From contig WGMT01000080.1 of assembly GCA_016124945.1 (NCBI GenBank), positions 1 to 61,854 on the forward strand: a DNA stretch of 61,854 nt. The letters run 5' to 3'. Below the pieces are notes generated by a model, which searched no databases, was not told the DNA's origin, and saw only the letters and a list, made by a program, of their open reading frames with translations. Position 1 is the stretch's first letter. Every line of letters begins with the position of its first letter. The stretch is from a bacterium. Lineage in GTDB: Bacteria; Chloroflexota; Anaerolineae; Caldilineales; Caldilineaceae. The position numbers and the translations under genes were made by a program. Below, piece after piece: positions 53,440 through 61,761 of the stretch.

Positions 53440-56106
53440 TCACCGCGCCACTGCAGGCAGATAGATGTGATGGACCGCCGCCGGCGTGGTATCGCTCAAG
53501 GTGACAACGTCGATCAGGGCGCTGCTGGGCCGCTGCGGCGAAGACTGGTAGACGTTGAAGATCAGCGTCGCAGGGCGTCCGGCTAGATCACTGACGTTGA
53601 AGAAGCGATAGCGCCAATCCATCCCGGTCTCCTGTACGTAGAGATAGCGTGGCGCTTCGCCTTCCACCATCAGGATCACCTCGAAGCGGTCGTGACCAGG
53701 TTCGCTTTCCTCGCTTTCGAAGCGGTAGGCCAGCGCCAGGTAGGGCTGCCCAGTGGGAATGCCGACTGTCTGGGCAACGGTGCTGTTGCCACCGTCGCTG
53801 CCTTCTGCGCCAGGTACGCCAGGGTTGGGGACAAAGGTTGTGGCCAGCCGCAGGGCATGGTCGCCGGTGCCCAATTGCTGCTGCACCGCCAGGGGTGAAC
53901 TGCCCGACGGCTGCCAGCCACTCAGCCCGTCTTCAAAGCTGCCGTTGACGATGGCGTTGGCTGTGGTGGTATGTAGAAGCATCAACTGTGTGCTGCCCTG
54001 AAATGAACGCCCACGATGGACAACCTGCCCGGCGACGACAATGTCCCAGTTGCCGATAGGAACATCGAGGCTGAACGCGCCGTCCTCGCCGGTGTGGGTG
54101 ACTCGCCCGGCAATCTCCACCTGAGCGTTCACCACCGCTGCCCCGCGCGGATCGATGACCGTCCCCTGTACAGAGACGCTGTCGCGCACGGTGGTCTGAG
54201 CCAGCGGGGAAAGCTGTGTCAGCGCGTTGCCGGCCCGGTCTACCGCCAGTAGACCGAACTCGTAGCGGCGCTCCATCTCGCCCAAATAGGTTGAACTGCC
54301 GCTGGCAGGCAGATTTTCTTGCCACAGTTGCCAATCGCCGCCGTCGATACGCACCCAAAGCGAAGTGGATGCGACATTCGAGCCGAGATCCCGGGCCGTC
54401 CACTGTACGGTGAAGGCCGGCGCAACCACCTCGGGCAGCGGGGTGATGCCAACGCTAGGTGGTGTGCTGTCCTCCTCAATCAGGAGGAAGGGCGTGCCGT
54501 AGATGCCGATGTTGGTGTATTCCCGCGGCGGCCAGTTAAAGTTGGTGGCGCCGGGCAGGTGGATGGTGTAGTTGCCGTCTACCGGCTGCAGGATGGTTTC
54601 GCTGCCGTCCAGGGCAACCAGCCGCGCCGATGTGCCGGTGGCAGGCACCGTGGCCACGACGTCATTGGCGACGATGGACCAGATCATCAGGCGGCGCTCG
54701 CGCAGCCCGGGCTGGTAAAATGCCACTCGCCGCAATTGGCGGTTTTGCTGTATATCGCTCCAAATTACCTCTACATCGGCCAACAGTTGTGTGGCCACCT
54801 GGAAGGCGCGGTAGGCAGGACGTAACTCCGCATTGGCCGGTGAGCAGTAGCTGCTCGATTCATTCTTGGCCAGCCCAAAACCATCAGGCGAGTTGACGGC
54901 GACGGTGTTGCCACAGTCGTCGTGGAGCATAAAGTGGAAGATTGGCCCGCCGCCGGCCAGCCTCGTGTAGGCAATGTTTTGCCAGATGTAGGCGGCTTGC
55001 TCGTGTGGACGGGCGCGCCAGTCGCTCGGGCAGGTCGGCCCAGGGTAGTCATCACAGATGGGGACGCCGCTCTCTGTGATCCAGATCGACTTGTCTCCCC
55101 AGCCGGCATTGACCAAGGCGTTACGCACTTTGTTGGTGTAATCGAAGCCGTGCCACGAGAGCGAGTAATGATGGCTGGCCGCAGCGTCGAAAAAGCCGTT
55201 GTATTCCGCGGCCATGGGGTCGGCGCGCAACGCGTCGATCATGTCGTAGAGCCATTGGCCGTTGGCAAAGTGGGCCAGTCCTCCCCACATCACTGTGGCC
55301 GCGGGATCGTTGAGTTTGATCACCAGGTAGGCCACTTTGAGCAGGCGCGCATATTCCTGGGGCGTGCCTGACCAAAAGTGACAGAGATCCGGCTCGTTCC
55401 AAATCTCCCAGTGGCGCAGGTTGAGGCCCACCAAGCCGCCAGGACGGTATCGCTGCACAGCCTGCTCCACGAACCGCGCCCAGTAGTTGTCTGGATTGGC
55501 AACCTTGCCCGGGCCGGGGATGTCGCTGCCGTCGCTGAAGATGGGATTGTAAAGGCCCGAGGGCGCGGGCGGTCCGTCGGTGCGGTTGCAGGTGGATTGG
55601 CTGTTGACGGCATCGGCGTAGCGCACAAAGCTACCGCCGATGGCCGGCATTTGGGCTTTGGGTGCGCTGCGGGCGTAGTGTCCTGGTGTGCCCAAGAGGA
55701 TGGCCAGTGTGGGCAATCCGGCCGTTTCGTTGGCCCGAAGGACAGTGTCCTGTGCGGCCCAGTTGAAGTTGCCGTAGCTTGTCTCGATGCGATCCCAGTA
55801 GATGGGGAAGCGATCCATCTGCGCGCCGCTGTCGATCCCGCGCTGGATGCGCTGTGCTCCGCTAGGGTCTTCCGCCGAGTTAATGAAAGCCAATCCGAAG
55901 GTGGGTTCATCGGTGCTGGGGGCGGGTATGGTCGAGTCGGCAGCGCCGTCTATCTCTTGCGCCAGGAGGGCTGAAGCAGCGTTTCGCTGTGAGTGGACGA
56001 AGTTGAACAAAAACGTGGCCAACAAAGTCAGCACACAAAGGCGAGTACAGGCGGCCTGTCCGCGCCGTAGATGGGGCATCCATGTGGTTTTCAGTTGTGT
56101 GTCCAT
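53440..56106 (-). CDS. Secreted clan GH-A-like glycoside hydrolase
   Basis: About 888 residues from ATG 56106; the frame is open to 56235, but the extra 43 residues lack sense and the 56106 start precedes a good signal peptide (RLCVLTLLATFLFNFVHS). The TIM-barrel part runs to about 490. HWEIWNEPDL gives the putative acid/base E238 and IWITESGVP the putative nucleophile E345. Two Ig-like segments, a carboxypeptidase-regulatory-like domain (VSVQGTVIDPRGAAVVNAQV) and a CBM-like beta domain (NGSFEDGLSGW) follow, ending in HHIYLPAVAR. Extracellular polysaccharide cleavage is inferred; family and substrate cannot be named by eye. Confidence 0.82.
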   Translation of the reverse strand: MDTQLKTTWMPHLRRGQAACTRLCVLTLLATFLFNFVHSQRNAASALLAQEIDGAADSTIPAPSTDEPTFGLAFINSAEDPSGAQRIQRGIDSGAQMDRFPIYWDRIETSYGNFNWAAQDTVLRANETAGLPTLAILLGTPGHYARSAPKAQMPAIGGSFVRYADAVNSQSTCNRTDGPPAPSGLYNPIFSDGSDIPGPGKVANPDNYWARFVEQAVQRYRPGGLVGLNLRHWEIWNEPDLCHFWSGTPQEYARLLKVAYLVIKLNDPAATVMWGGLAHFANGQWLYDMIDALRADPMAAEYNGFFDAAASHHYSLSWHGFDYTNKVRNALVNAGWGDKSIWITESGVPICDDYPGPTCPSDWRARPHEQAAYIWQNIAYTRLAGGGPIFHFMLHDDCGNTVAVNSPDGFGLAKNESSSYCSPANAELRPAYRAFQVATQLLADVEVIWSDIQQNRQLRRVAFYQPGLRERRLMIWSIVANDVVATVPATGTSARLVALDGSETILQPVDGNYTIHLPGATNFNWPPREYTNIGIYGTPFLLIEEDSTPPSVGITPLPEVVAPAFTVQWTARDLGSNVASTSLWVRIDGGDWQLWQENLPASGSSTYLGEMERRYEFGLLAVDRAGNALTQLSPLAQTTVRDSVSVQGTVIDPRGAAVVNAQVEIAGRVTHTGEDGAFSLDVPIGNWDIVVAGQVVHRGRSFQGSTQLMLLHTTTANAIVNGSFEDGLSGWQPSGSSPLAVQQQLGTGDHALRLATTFVPNPGVPGAEGSDGGNSTVAQTVGIPTGQPYLALAYRFESEESEPGHDRFEVILMVEGEAPRYLYVQETGMDWRYRFFNVSDLAGRPATLIFNVYQSSPQRPSSALIDVVTLSDTTPAAVHHIYLPAVAR

Positions 56107-56801
56107 GTTCTCGAATATAACTGCGCAGGTGGCGTCGCGGCTTGTTATGTGCGGCCATTGCCTACCCCGAGATGTCCTACAGGGGAAGGCAAAAGGGATG
56201 TCTCTACCACAGAAAAACTTATCACAAACCGACAATGTCTTTCAACCTGAAGAGCTAGATTTTTTGAACCGACTTTTTTGTATTAATTACAGTGGTCGAT
56301 TAAGTGAGGTATCAGGAAAATGCTGATCTCCGGTCGCTTGTGGCGGGTTCAAGTTTGGTCAAAGTGATTCTAGCCATACTGAAAGGCAGGGGAGTCGTCA
56401 CGCGCTCTAGCGCATTGTCTTCGGTGTTTAATACCTTCGCCCAAAATCTATCTCTTCGCCAACCTGAATCCTGGCGACTACGCGGTGCAGTTCGTACCCA
56501 CTGGCCTTACGTTATGAAACCCGTTACTTGGCTCTATACAAACATTTGTATCACCACCAGCAGCCACATTCGTCTAGGACATACTCCTTTTCCTGACATT
56601 CTCTCCTGTCAAGAATACAAACAAATGCGCCCACAAATCAGGTTGAAGGGCGCTGTTGTACCGTGATACGCTGTTTGCCGCTGGGCAGGTACGCTTGTGC
56701 CTTCATCATTTCCCTTATCGCTGTTGCCCGGCACCCCCATCCGCTTGCTTGTTCGCGAGTTTTTCTAACTTCACCCCTTATGCGCATCACTGGGAGGCTT
56801 C
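56107..56801. other. Gene-poor region upstream of the SUMF1-like gene
   Basis: About 695 bp. It should hold the promoters of the minus-strand glycosidase and possibly of the 56802 gene. The only recognisable piece is a short SdrD-like remnant at 56446-56516. AAATCAGGTTGAA near 56635 also occurs near 20557, upstream of another secreted-protein gene. The 120-codon open frame 56304-56666 shows no family features. Confidence 0.4.
56446..56516 (+). pseudogene. SdrD B-like domain fragment
   Basis: One frame reads IYLFANLNPGDYAVQFVPTG before a stop. This is the characteristic strand-turn motif of SdrD B-like domains of surface proteins. Nothing in frame on either side extends it, so it is a remnant of a surface-protein gene. 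Confidence 0.5.
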
Positions 56802-57698
56802 ATGCTAAATCGCAAACATGTACAGGCGATCATCGCCGTTCTTGCGTTACTGACCATTATTGTCTTCACAGCGCAGGCACAAGACGTCGATAGCCTTTAT
56901 CTGCCTCTTGTCATTGGTTCGATGGCGTCCCCCACCCCAACACCAAGTCCCACGGCAACACCTGACCCTGGTTCCAACAAGGTCGAGGAGATTCTCATCC
57001 CTGCCGGTACCTTCCAGATGGGGTGCGACAGCAGCAACAGCGTAGAGTTCTGTATCAACTATGAACAGCCGCTGCACGCCGTTAACCTGGACACCTACCA
57101 TATCGACAAGTACGAAGTCACCAACGTCCGCTACAAGGCCTGTGTCGATGCCGGCGTATGTACCGCGCCAGGATCAACCAGTTCCAAGACACGTCCCTCC
57201 TACTTCGGCAATGCTGACCATGCCAACTATCCTGTGATCCATGTGAACTGGACCCAAGCAAATGCGTTCTGTTTATGGGAGGGAAAGCGCTTGCCCACCG
57301 AAGCGCAGTGGGAAAAGGCAGCGCGTGGCAGTAGTGACACACGGGCGTACCCCTGGGGAAATGTAGATACGCCGTGTAGCCTTGCCAACTATGGCCAATT
57401 TGGTAGCTGCGTAGGCGACACGACTGCCGTGGGCAGCTATCCGGGTGGAGCCAGTCCGTACGGAGTGATGGACATGGCAGGCAATGTATTGGAATGGGTG
57501 AATGACTGGTGGCAGAGAGACTACTATAGCGTCTCGCCGAACAGCAACCCACAAGGACCGGACACCGGTGAATACCGCGTCGTGCGGGGCGGATCGTGGT
57601 TCGACAGCGGCTACTACGTCCGTTCCGCCTACCGAAACGGCTACCTTCCCGGCTACCAGGACGACTACATCGGTTTTCGGTGTGTCCGCTCGCCATGA
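56802..57698 (+). CDS. Secreted SUMF1/FGE-sulfatase-domain protein
   Basis: 298 residues, GGAGG 5 nt before the ATG. A signal peptide (AIIAVLALLTIIVFTAQA) is followed by SLYLPLV, a Pro/Thr linker, and then the SUMF1-like domain (about 62-297): LIPAGTFQMGC, YHIDKYEVTNVRY, WEGKRLPTEAQWEKAARG, YPWGN, DMAGNVLEWVNDWW, RVVRGGSW and GFRCVRS. True formylglycine-generating enzymes have catalytic cysteines after the RGGS motif; here that segment reads RGGSWFDSGYYVRSAYR without Cys, so formylglycine generation is unlikely. Probably an extracellular binding domain. Confidence 0.88.
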   Translation: MLNRKHVQAIIAVLALLTIIVFTAQAQDVDSLYLPLVIGSMASPTPTPSPTATPDPGSNKVEEILIPAGTFQMGCDSSNSVEFCINYEQPLHAVNLDTYHIDKYEVTNVRYKACVDAGVCTAPGSTSSKTRPSYFGNADHANYPVIHVNWTQANAFCLWEGKRLPTEAQWEKAARGSSDTRAYPWGNVDTPCSLANYGQFGSCVGDTTAVGSYPGGASPYGVMDMAGNVLEWVNDWWQRDYYSVSPNSNPQGPDTGEYRVVRGGSWFDSGYYVRSAYRNGYLPGYQDDYIGFRCVRSP

Positions 57699-58235
57699 TT
57701 CTGTTTTTCGGGTCTGCTGATATTCTCGTCACCGCCGGCGGCGTCAACCCCTTCGACCTGCTCGAACCCATCGACACTGACGGCACAGCATAGCCACGAT
57801 CCTGGAGCGGATCGTCGATCGCGGATACAGATTGCCGACGGCGCCGTAGAGGGATTGGAGATTGGGGATCGGGTGGCGTCGGGTTGGTGAAAGGCAAGGG
57901 ACTCGGCCGACGAAACTGACTAGAATAAAGGTGACCAACCCCACTCTAGCGGAGAACGTCATGTTCAAGTCCCTCACCAGAGATTGTACAACTACTAAGC
58001 GCATATCGACACACTTTATCCGTTCTCTTGTCTCTTTGGCTGCTCACGCAGGCTGATTTGGCTAAAGTCGAGTTACCAGTTCGGTATTTAATACCATTTT
58101 CTGGAAAATATCCTCCATCCCCTGAGTTTCTCCCCGTCTACTGCATGCTACGCTTTGTGGTAACAGGGCCCCGGAGTGCCATCTTCCCGCCTCCACCAAC
58201 AACGAACCCATCTACGCATGGCCCGCAAATAAAAA

Positions 58236-58265
58236 AAAGCGCCGACCCTGGCCGGTCGACGCTTT
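58236..58265 (-). terminator. Hairpin with T-run on the minus strand
   Basis: AAAGCGCCGACC pairs with GGTCGACGCTTT with one mismatch. An A-tract (58231-58238) gives a T-run on the minus strand, so it would stop transcripts from the right. It shares its core with the hairpin at 28698. Confidence 0.6.
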
Positions 58266-58333
58266 AAGCATTCCTGGTAGCGGCCCAGGAACGTAGAACA
58301 ATTGTAGCACACACCGTACAGCCAGACCAACGA

Positions 58334-58371
58334 GCCGCACGCCGAAGACCCATTCGGTATGCGGCCTTTTT
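58334..58371 (+). terminator. Hairpin with T-run upstream of hsdM
   Basis: GCCGCACGCCGAA pairs with TTCGGTATGCGGC with two mismatches, followed by CTTTTTTGTG. It ends 54 nt before the hsdM ATG and would stop plus-strand readthrough into hsdM. Confidence 0.65.
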
Positions 58372-58424
58372 TGTGTTCACATCGCACCTAAACGCATCAA
58401 CCCGCTACCCTAGAAACGATCCCA

Positions 58425-60655
58425 ATGACCGATCACACCCGTCTCCAACACGCCGACCATGCCGCCATCGTCGGCTTTATCTGGACGCTGGCCGAGAAGC
58501 TGCGTGGACCCTACCGTCCGCCCCAATACCGCAAGGTCATGCTGCCGCTCGTCGTCCTGCGCCGCCTTGACCTGGTGCTCGAACCCACCAAAGATGCCGT
58601 CTTGGCCAAGCACAAGGAACTCGAAGCCCGCGGCTTCACCGGCCTGGCCCTGGAGAAAGCTCTCTCCCGCGCCGCCACCGGCCAGGACCGCACGCAGCCA
58701 CTCTACAACACCAGCCCGTTCACCTTCCAGAAGCTGCTGGGCGATCCCGCCGACATCGCCACCAACCTGGTCTCCTACATCCGCGGCTTTTCGCCCCTGG
58801 CCCGTGACATCTTCGACAAGTTCGAGTTCGAGAGCGAGATCCAGAAGCTCGACGAAAGCAACCGCCTCTTCCTCATCATCCGTGAATTCTGTAGCCCCCT
58901 GATCGACCTCTCGCCCAGCGCATCTCCAACCTGCAAATGGGCTACGTCTTCGAGGAACTGGTGCGCAGATTCAACGAGCAGGCCAACGAGGAAGCGGGCG
59001 ATCACTTCACCCCGCGCGAAGTCATCCGCCTCATGGTCAGCCTGGTCTTCGCCGACGAACAGGACGATGTCTTCAAGGCCGGCATCTACCGCAGCATCTA
59101 CGATCCCACCGCAGGCACCGGCGGCATGCTCTCCGTCTCCGAGGAACACGTCAAGCGGCAGAACCCCGACGCCAACCTCGATCTCTTCGGCCAGGAATAC
59201 AACCCCGAAGCCTTCGCCATCTGCTGCGCCGACCTGCTCATCAAGGACGAGCCGATCAACAACCTGATCTTCGGCGACACCTTGGGCGTCAAGGAAGCCA
59301 AGACCCGCGCCAACAACTACATGCCCCGCGACGGGCACCCAGGCCGCCAGTTCCACTACATGTTCGCCAACCCGCCCTACGGCGTCGAATGGAAACCGCA
59401 ACAGGACTTCGTCAACGAGGAGCACGCCACCCAGGGCTTCAACGGTCGTTTCGGCCCCGGCCTGCCCCGCATCAACGACGGTTCGCTGCTCTTCCTGCTG
59501 CACATGATCTCCAAGATGCACCGCCCGCCCGATGAAGGCGGCGACGGTTCGCGCATCGCCATCGTCTTCAATGGCTCCCCCCTCTTCACCGGTGACGCCG
59601 GCAGCGGCGAGAGCAACATCCGCCGCTGGATCATCGAGAACGACTGGCTCGACGCCGTCGTCGCCCTGCCTGATCAGCTCTTCTATAACACCGGCATCTA
59701 CACCTACATCTGGCTCGTCACCAACAAAAAGCCCGCCCACCGCCGCGGCAAGGTACAGTTGATCGACGGCACCCGCCACTACCAGAAGATGAAAAAGAGC
59801 CTGGGCAACAAGCGCAACGAGTTGAGCGACACCCACATCAAAGACCTGGTGCGTCTCTACGGTGACCACCAGCACAACGGCGAGAGCGAAGTCGCTGTGG
59901 ACGGCACGCCGGAGCGCCGCATCTGCTCCAAACTCTTCGACAACCAGGACTTCGGCTTCCTCAAGCTCACCGTGGAACGCCCGCTGCGCCTCAATTTCCA
60001 GGCCAGCGCCGAGCGCATCGAACGTTTGTGGGATCAGACGGCCTTCACCAACCTGGCCACATCGAACAAACGCAAAGACAAAGCCGCCCAGCAGGCCGAG
60101 ATCGAGGCGGGCGAAGCCCAACAGCAGGCCATCCTCACCGCCCTGCGCACGCTCGACCCGCAGCCGCTCTACAAATCCCGCCCCCAATTTGAGAAACTGT
60201 TGGACCGGGCGATGAAGAACGCCGGGCAGAAGTTGGCTGCGCCGCTGCGCAAAGCCATCCTGGCCGCCCTCAGCGAAACCGACCCCAGCGCCGACATCTG
60301 CACCGACAGCAAGGGCAACCCCGAGCCAGACAGCAACCTGCGCGACACCGAGATCGTGCCGCTGCCCGCCGCCATCCCCCTGCCCCTGCCGCTCAAGTAC
60401 GACGACAAACAGACCGGCCTCGACGATCTGCTGGCCCAGGTGCGCGACCACTGCGAAGCCTACCTGGCCGCCGAAGTGCTGCCCCACGTCCCCGACGCCT
60501 GGATCGACTACAGCAAGACCAAAGTCGGCTACGAGATCCCGCTCAACCGCCATTTCTACGTCTACCAGCCCCCCGAACCGCTGGACGTCATCGAGGCCGA
60601 CATCAAGCGGCTGGAGGCGGAGATCATCGCCATGCTGGGCGAGGTGGTGGCATGA
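58425..60655 (+). pseudogene. hsdM: Type I restriction-modification methyltransferase subunit, frameshifted
   Basis: The N-terminal helical domain is encoded from ATG 58425 (AIVGFIWTLAEKLRGPYRP, PLVVLRRLDLVLEPTK). The catalytic part lies in another frame from before 58937 (QMGYVFEELVRRFNEQAN, FTPREVIRLM, YDPTAGTGGML for SAM binding, NPPYGVEW for catalysis, then IAIVFNGSPLFTGDAG). The frames join at 58914-58916: TCGCCCAGC would give the expected SPQRISN if one more C were present. A single-base deletion, or a sequencing error in a C-run, explains it. An ATG at 58937 exists but has no ribosome-binding site and would lack the N-domain. The TGA overlaps the next ATG. Confidence 0.85.
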
Positions 60656-60780
60656 CATATAGATCAGCGCCGCAGTTATTTCAATTGATAGCCGAAAATT
60701 ATAACCACGTATGCACTCAGTATAATTTTCGTCCCCAAATTATAACGGGCCAGATCCGTACCAAGACCAGCGACGCCGGT
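60652..60780 (+). pseudogene. Stub of a possible hsdS specificity-subunit gene
   Basis: An ATG at 60652 overlaps the hsdM stop (ATGA), as hsdS often does. Only 42 residues follow (MTYRSAPQLFQLIAENY ...) before the frame closes inside the first unit of the 25-bp repeat array. It may be an hsdS cut off by the repeats; no specificity domain remains and no hsdR is in the window. An inverted repeat GAAAATTATA / TATAATTTTC spans 60693-60730. Confidence 0.35.
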
Positions 60781-60910
60781 TGACACCAACACCAGCGACG
60801 CCGGTTAACACCAACACCAGCGACGCCGGTTGACACCAACACCAGCGACGTCGGTTGACACCAACACCAGCGACGCCGGTTGACACCAACACCAGCGACG
60901 CCGGTTGAGT
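60766..60910. repeat. Tandem array of a 25-bp unit
   Basis: Six copies start at 60766, 60791, 60816, 60841, 60866 and 60891, each opening with ACCAGCGACGCCGGTT and followed by (G/A)ACACCAAC. The last copy changes into TGAGTAGGCGAG after its 16th base. There are no spacers. The same CCAGCGACGCCGG core starts the 45-bp units at 61556 on the other side of the GIY-YIG gene. Confidence 0.9.
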
Positions 60911-60931
60911 AGGCGAGTCTGCGAGCCGTAT

Positions 60932-60987
60932 CGAAACCAAGGAGCGGGTCAACCAAGCCACTTATCTCGTAGACCCGCTTGGTTTCG
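60932..60987. repeat. Palindromic hairpin left of the GIY-YIG gene
   Basis: CGAAACCAAGGAGCGGGTC (60932-60950) pairs with GACCCGCTTGGTTTCG (60972-60987), leaving two extra bases on one side. The right arm is repeated at about 61015-61030 (ACCCGCTTGGTTTCG). Confidence 0.8.
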
Positions 60988-61020
60988 TTTGGCACAGGCG
61001 TTGCGTCCTGTGTGAACCCG

Positions 61021-61056
61021 CTTGGTTTCGTTTGGTACAGGCGTTGCGCCATAACG
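61021..61056. repeat. Left copy of a 36-bp inverted repeat flanking the GIY-YIG gene
   Basis: This segment, beginning CTTGGTTTCGTTTGGTACAG, is the reverse complement of 61683-61718 in 35 of 36 positions. The match continues outward with a 2-bp gap through the CGGGTT next to it. The two copies lie 626 bp apart with the GIY-YIG gene between them. Confidence 0.85.
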
Positions 61057-61175
61057 CCCTCCGCAAGCTCCGGGCTACTCAACCGGCGCTAGTCTATGAA
61101 TGACCGGCGTTGGTGGTGCTACTCAACCGGCGCTAGTGATAGGTAGATACACAATCCTTTCCTAGAGAATCACCA

Positions 61176-61493
61176 ATGGCATGGATGTACATTCTTGAGT
61201 GCAGCGACGGATCCTACTACGTCGGTTCCACCCGTAACATCGAACGACGACTGTGGCAACACAATCAGGGCGAAGGAGCAACCTACACCGCCCGCCGTCG
61301 CCCTGTGAAGTTGGTTTTCGCTGCCGAATTTGCCAATGTCGCTGACGCCTACGCCGCCGAAAAACAGGTACAAGGATGGGGTCGAGCCAAGCGCGAAGCC
61401 CTGATGCGCGGCGACTATGAAGCTTTACCACTACTGGCAAAAAAGATCTTCCGCAAGAAGAGTACGGACACGGAAAATGACGATGCCGATTAA
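61176..61493 (+). CDS. GIY-YIG nuclease-family protein (UPF0213-like)
   Basis: 105 residues. The GIY-YIG core is clear: MYILECSDGSYYVGSTRN, then RRLWQHNQGEGATYTARR and AYAAEKQVQGWGRAKREALM. This matches the short, stand-alone UPF0213-type family with one nuclease domain; its cellular role is generally unclear. The gene is bracketed by the 25-bp and 45-bp arrays, by palindromes and by a 36-bp inverted repeat, so it may depend on or mobilise them. The upstream sequence lacks a good ribosome-binding site. Confidence 0.9.
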   Translation: MAWMYILECSDGSYYVGSTRNIERRLWQHNQGEGATYTARRRPVKLVFAAEFANVADAYAAEKQVQGWGRAKREALMRGDYEALPLLAKKIFRKKSTDTENDDAD

Positions 61494-61510
61494 CACCAAC
61501 ACCAGTAACG

Positions 61511-61690
61511 CCGCGGCCTTGCCGGCTGAGTAGGCGAATCTGCTAGCTATACCCATACCAGCGACGCCGGCTGAGTAGGCGAATCTGCTAGCTATACCCA
61601 TACCAGCGACGCCGGCTGAGTAGGCGAGTCTGCGAGCTATACCCATACCAGCGACGCCGGCTGAGTAGGCGAGTCTGCGAGCCGTTATGG
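61511..61690. repeat. Tandem array of a 45-bp unit
   Basis: Units starting with TACCAGCGACGCCGGCTGAG are at 61556, 61601 and 61646, with a partial one at 61511. Each continues with TAGGCGA(A/G)TCTGC and GAGCTATACCCA or CTAGCTATACCCA. The unit shares its first half with the 25-bp array and its second with 60906-60930. Confidence 0.9.
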
Positions 61691-61718
61691 CGCAACGCCT
61701 GTACCAAACGAAGCCAAG
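61683..61718. repeat. Right copy of the 36-bp inverted repeat
   Basis: It starts CGTTATGGCGCAACGCCTGT and is the reverse complement of 61021-61056 with one mismatch. It leads directly into the hairpin at 61709-61761. Confidence 0.85.
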
Positions 61719-61761
61719 GAGCGGGTTAACAAGAGATCAACGTTAAACCCGCTTGGTTTCG
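61709..61761. repeat. Palindromic hairpin right of the GIY-YIG gene
   Basis: CGAAGCCAAGGAGCGGGTT pairs with AACCCGCTTGGTTTCG around a short loop. It is the counterpart of the hairpin at 60932-60987. After it, CTACTCAACCGGCGCTAGT (61771-61790) repeats the sequence at 61119-61137, and the following CACAATC and CAGAGCATCA resemble the segment just before the GIY-YIG start. Confidence 0.8.

Larger units (their letters stand above)
57699..58424. other. Region between the SUMF1-like and hsdM genes
   Basis: About 725 bp with two terminator-like hairpins (58236 and 58334) and no convincing gene. Two tiny frames exist: 57695-57793 (32 residues, overlapping the SUMF1-like stop) and 57961-58056 (31 residues, with GCGGAGAA upstream), neither similar to anything I recognise. 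The 57961 frame could be the start of a broken gene. Confidence 0.4.

Noticed and set aside
56304..56666. 120-codon open frame
   Set aside because: No recognisable motif, and the only protein-like signal in this stretch (the SdrD fragment) is in another frame.
58775..60658. 627-codon minus-strand open frame
   Set aside because: It is antisense to hsdM, whose motifs are clear on the plus strand; it is a by-product of biased third positions and has a low-complexity Val/Asp/Gly-rich composition.
60766..60910. CRISPR array
   Set aside because: Units follow one another without spacers and no cas genes are near.
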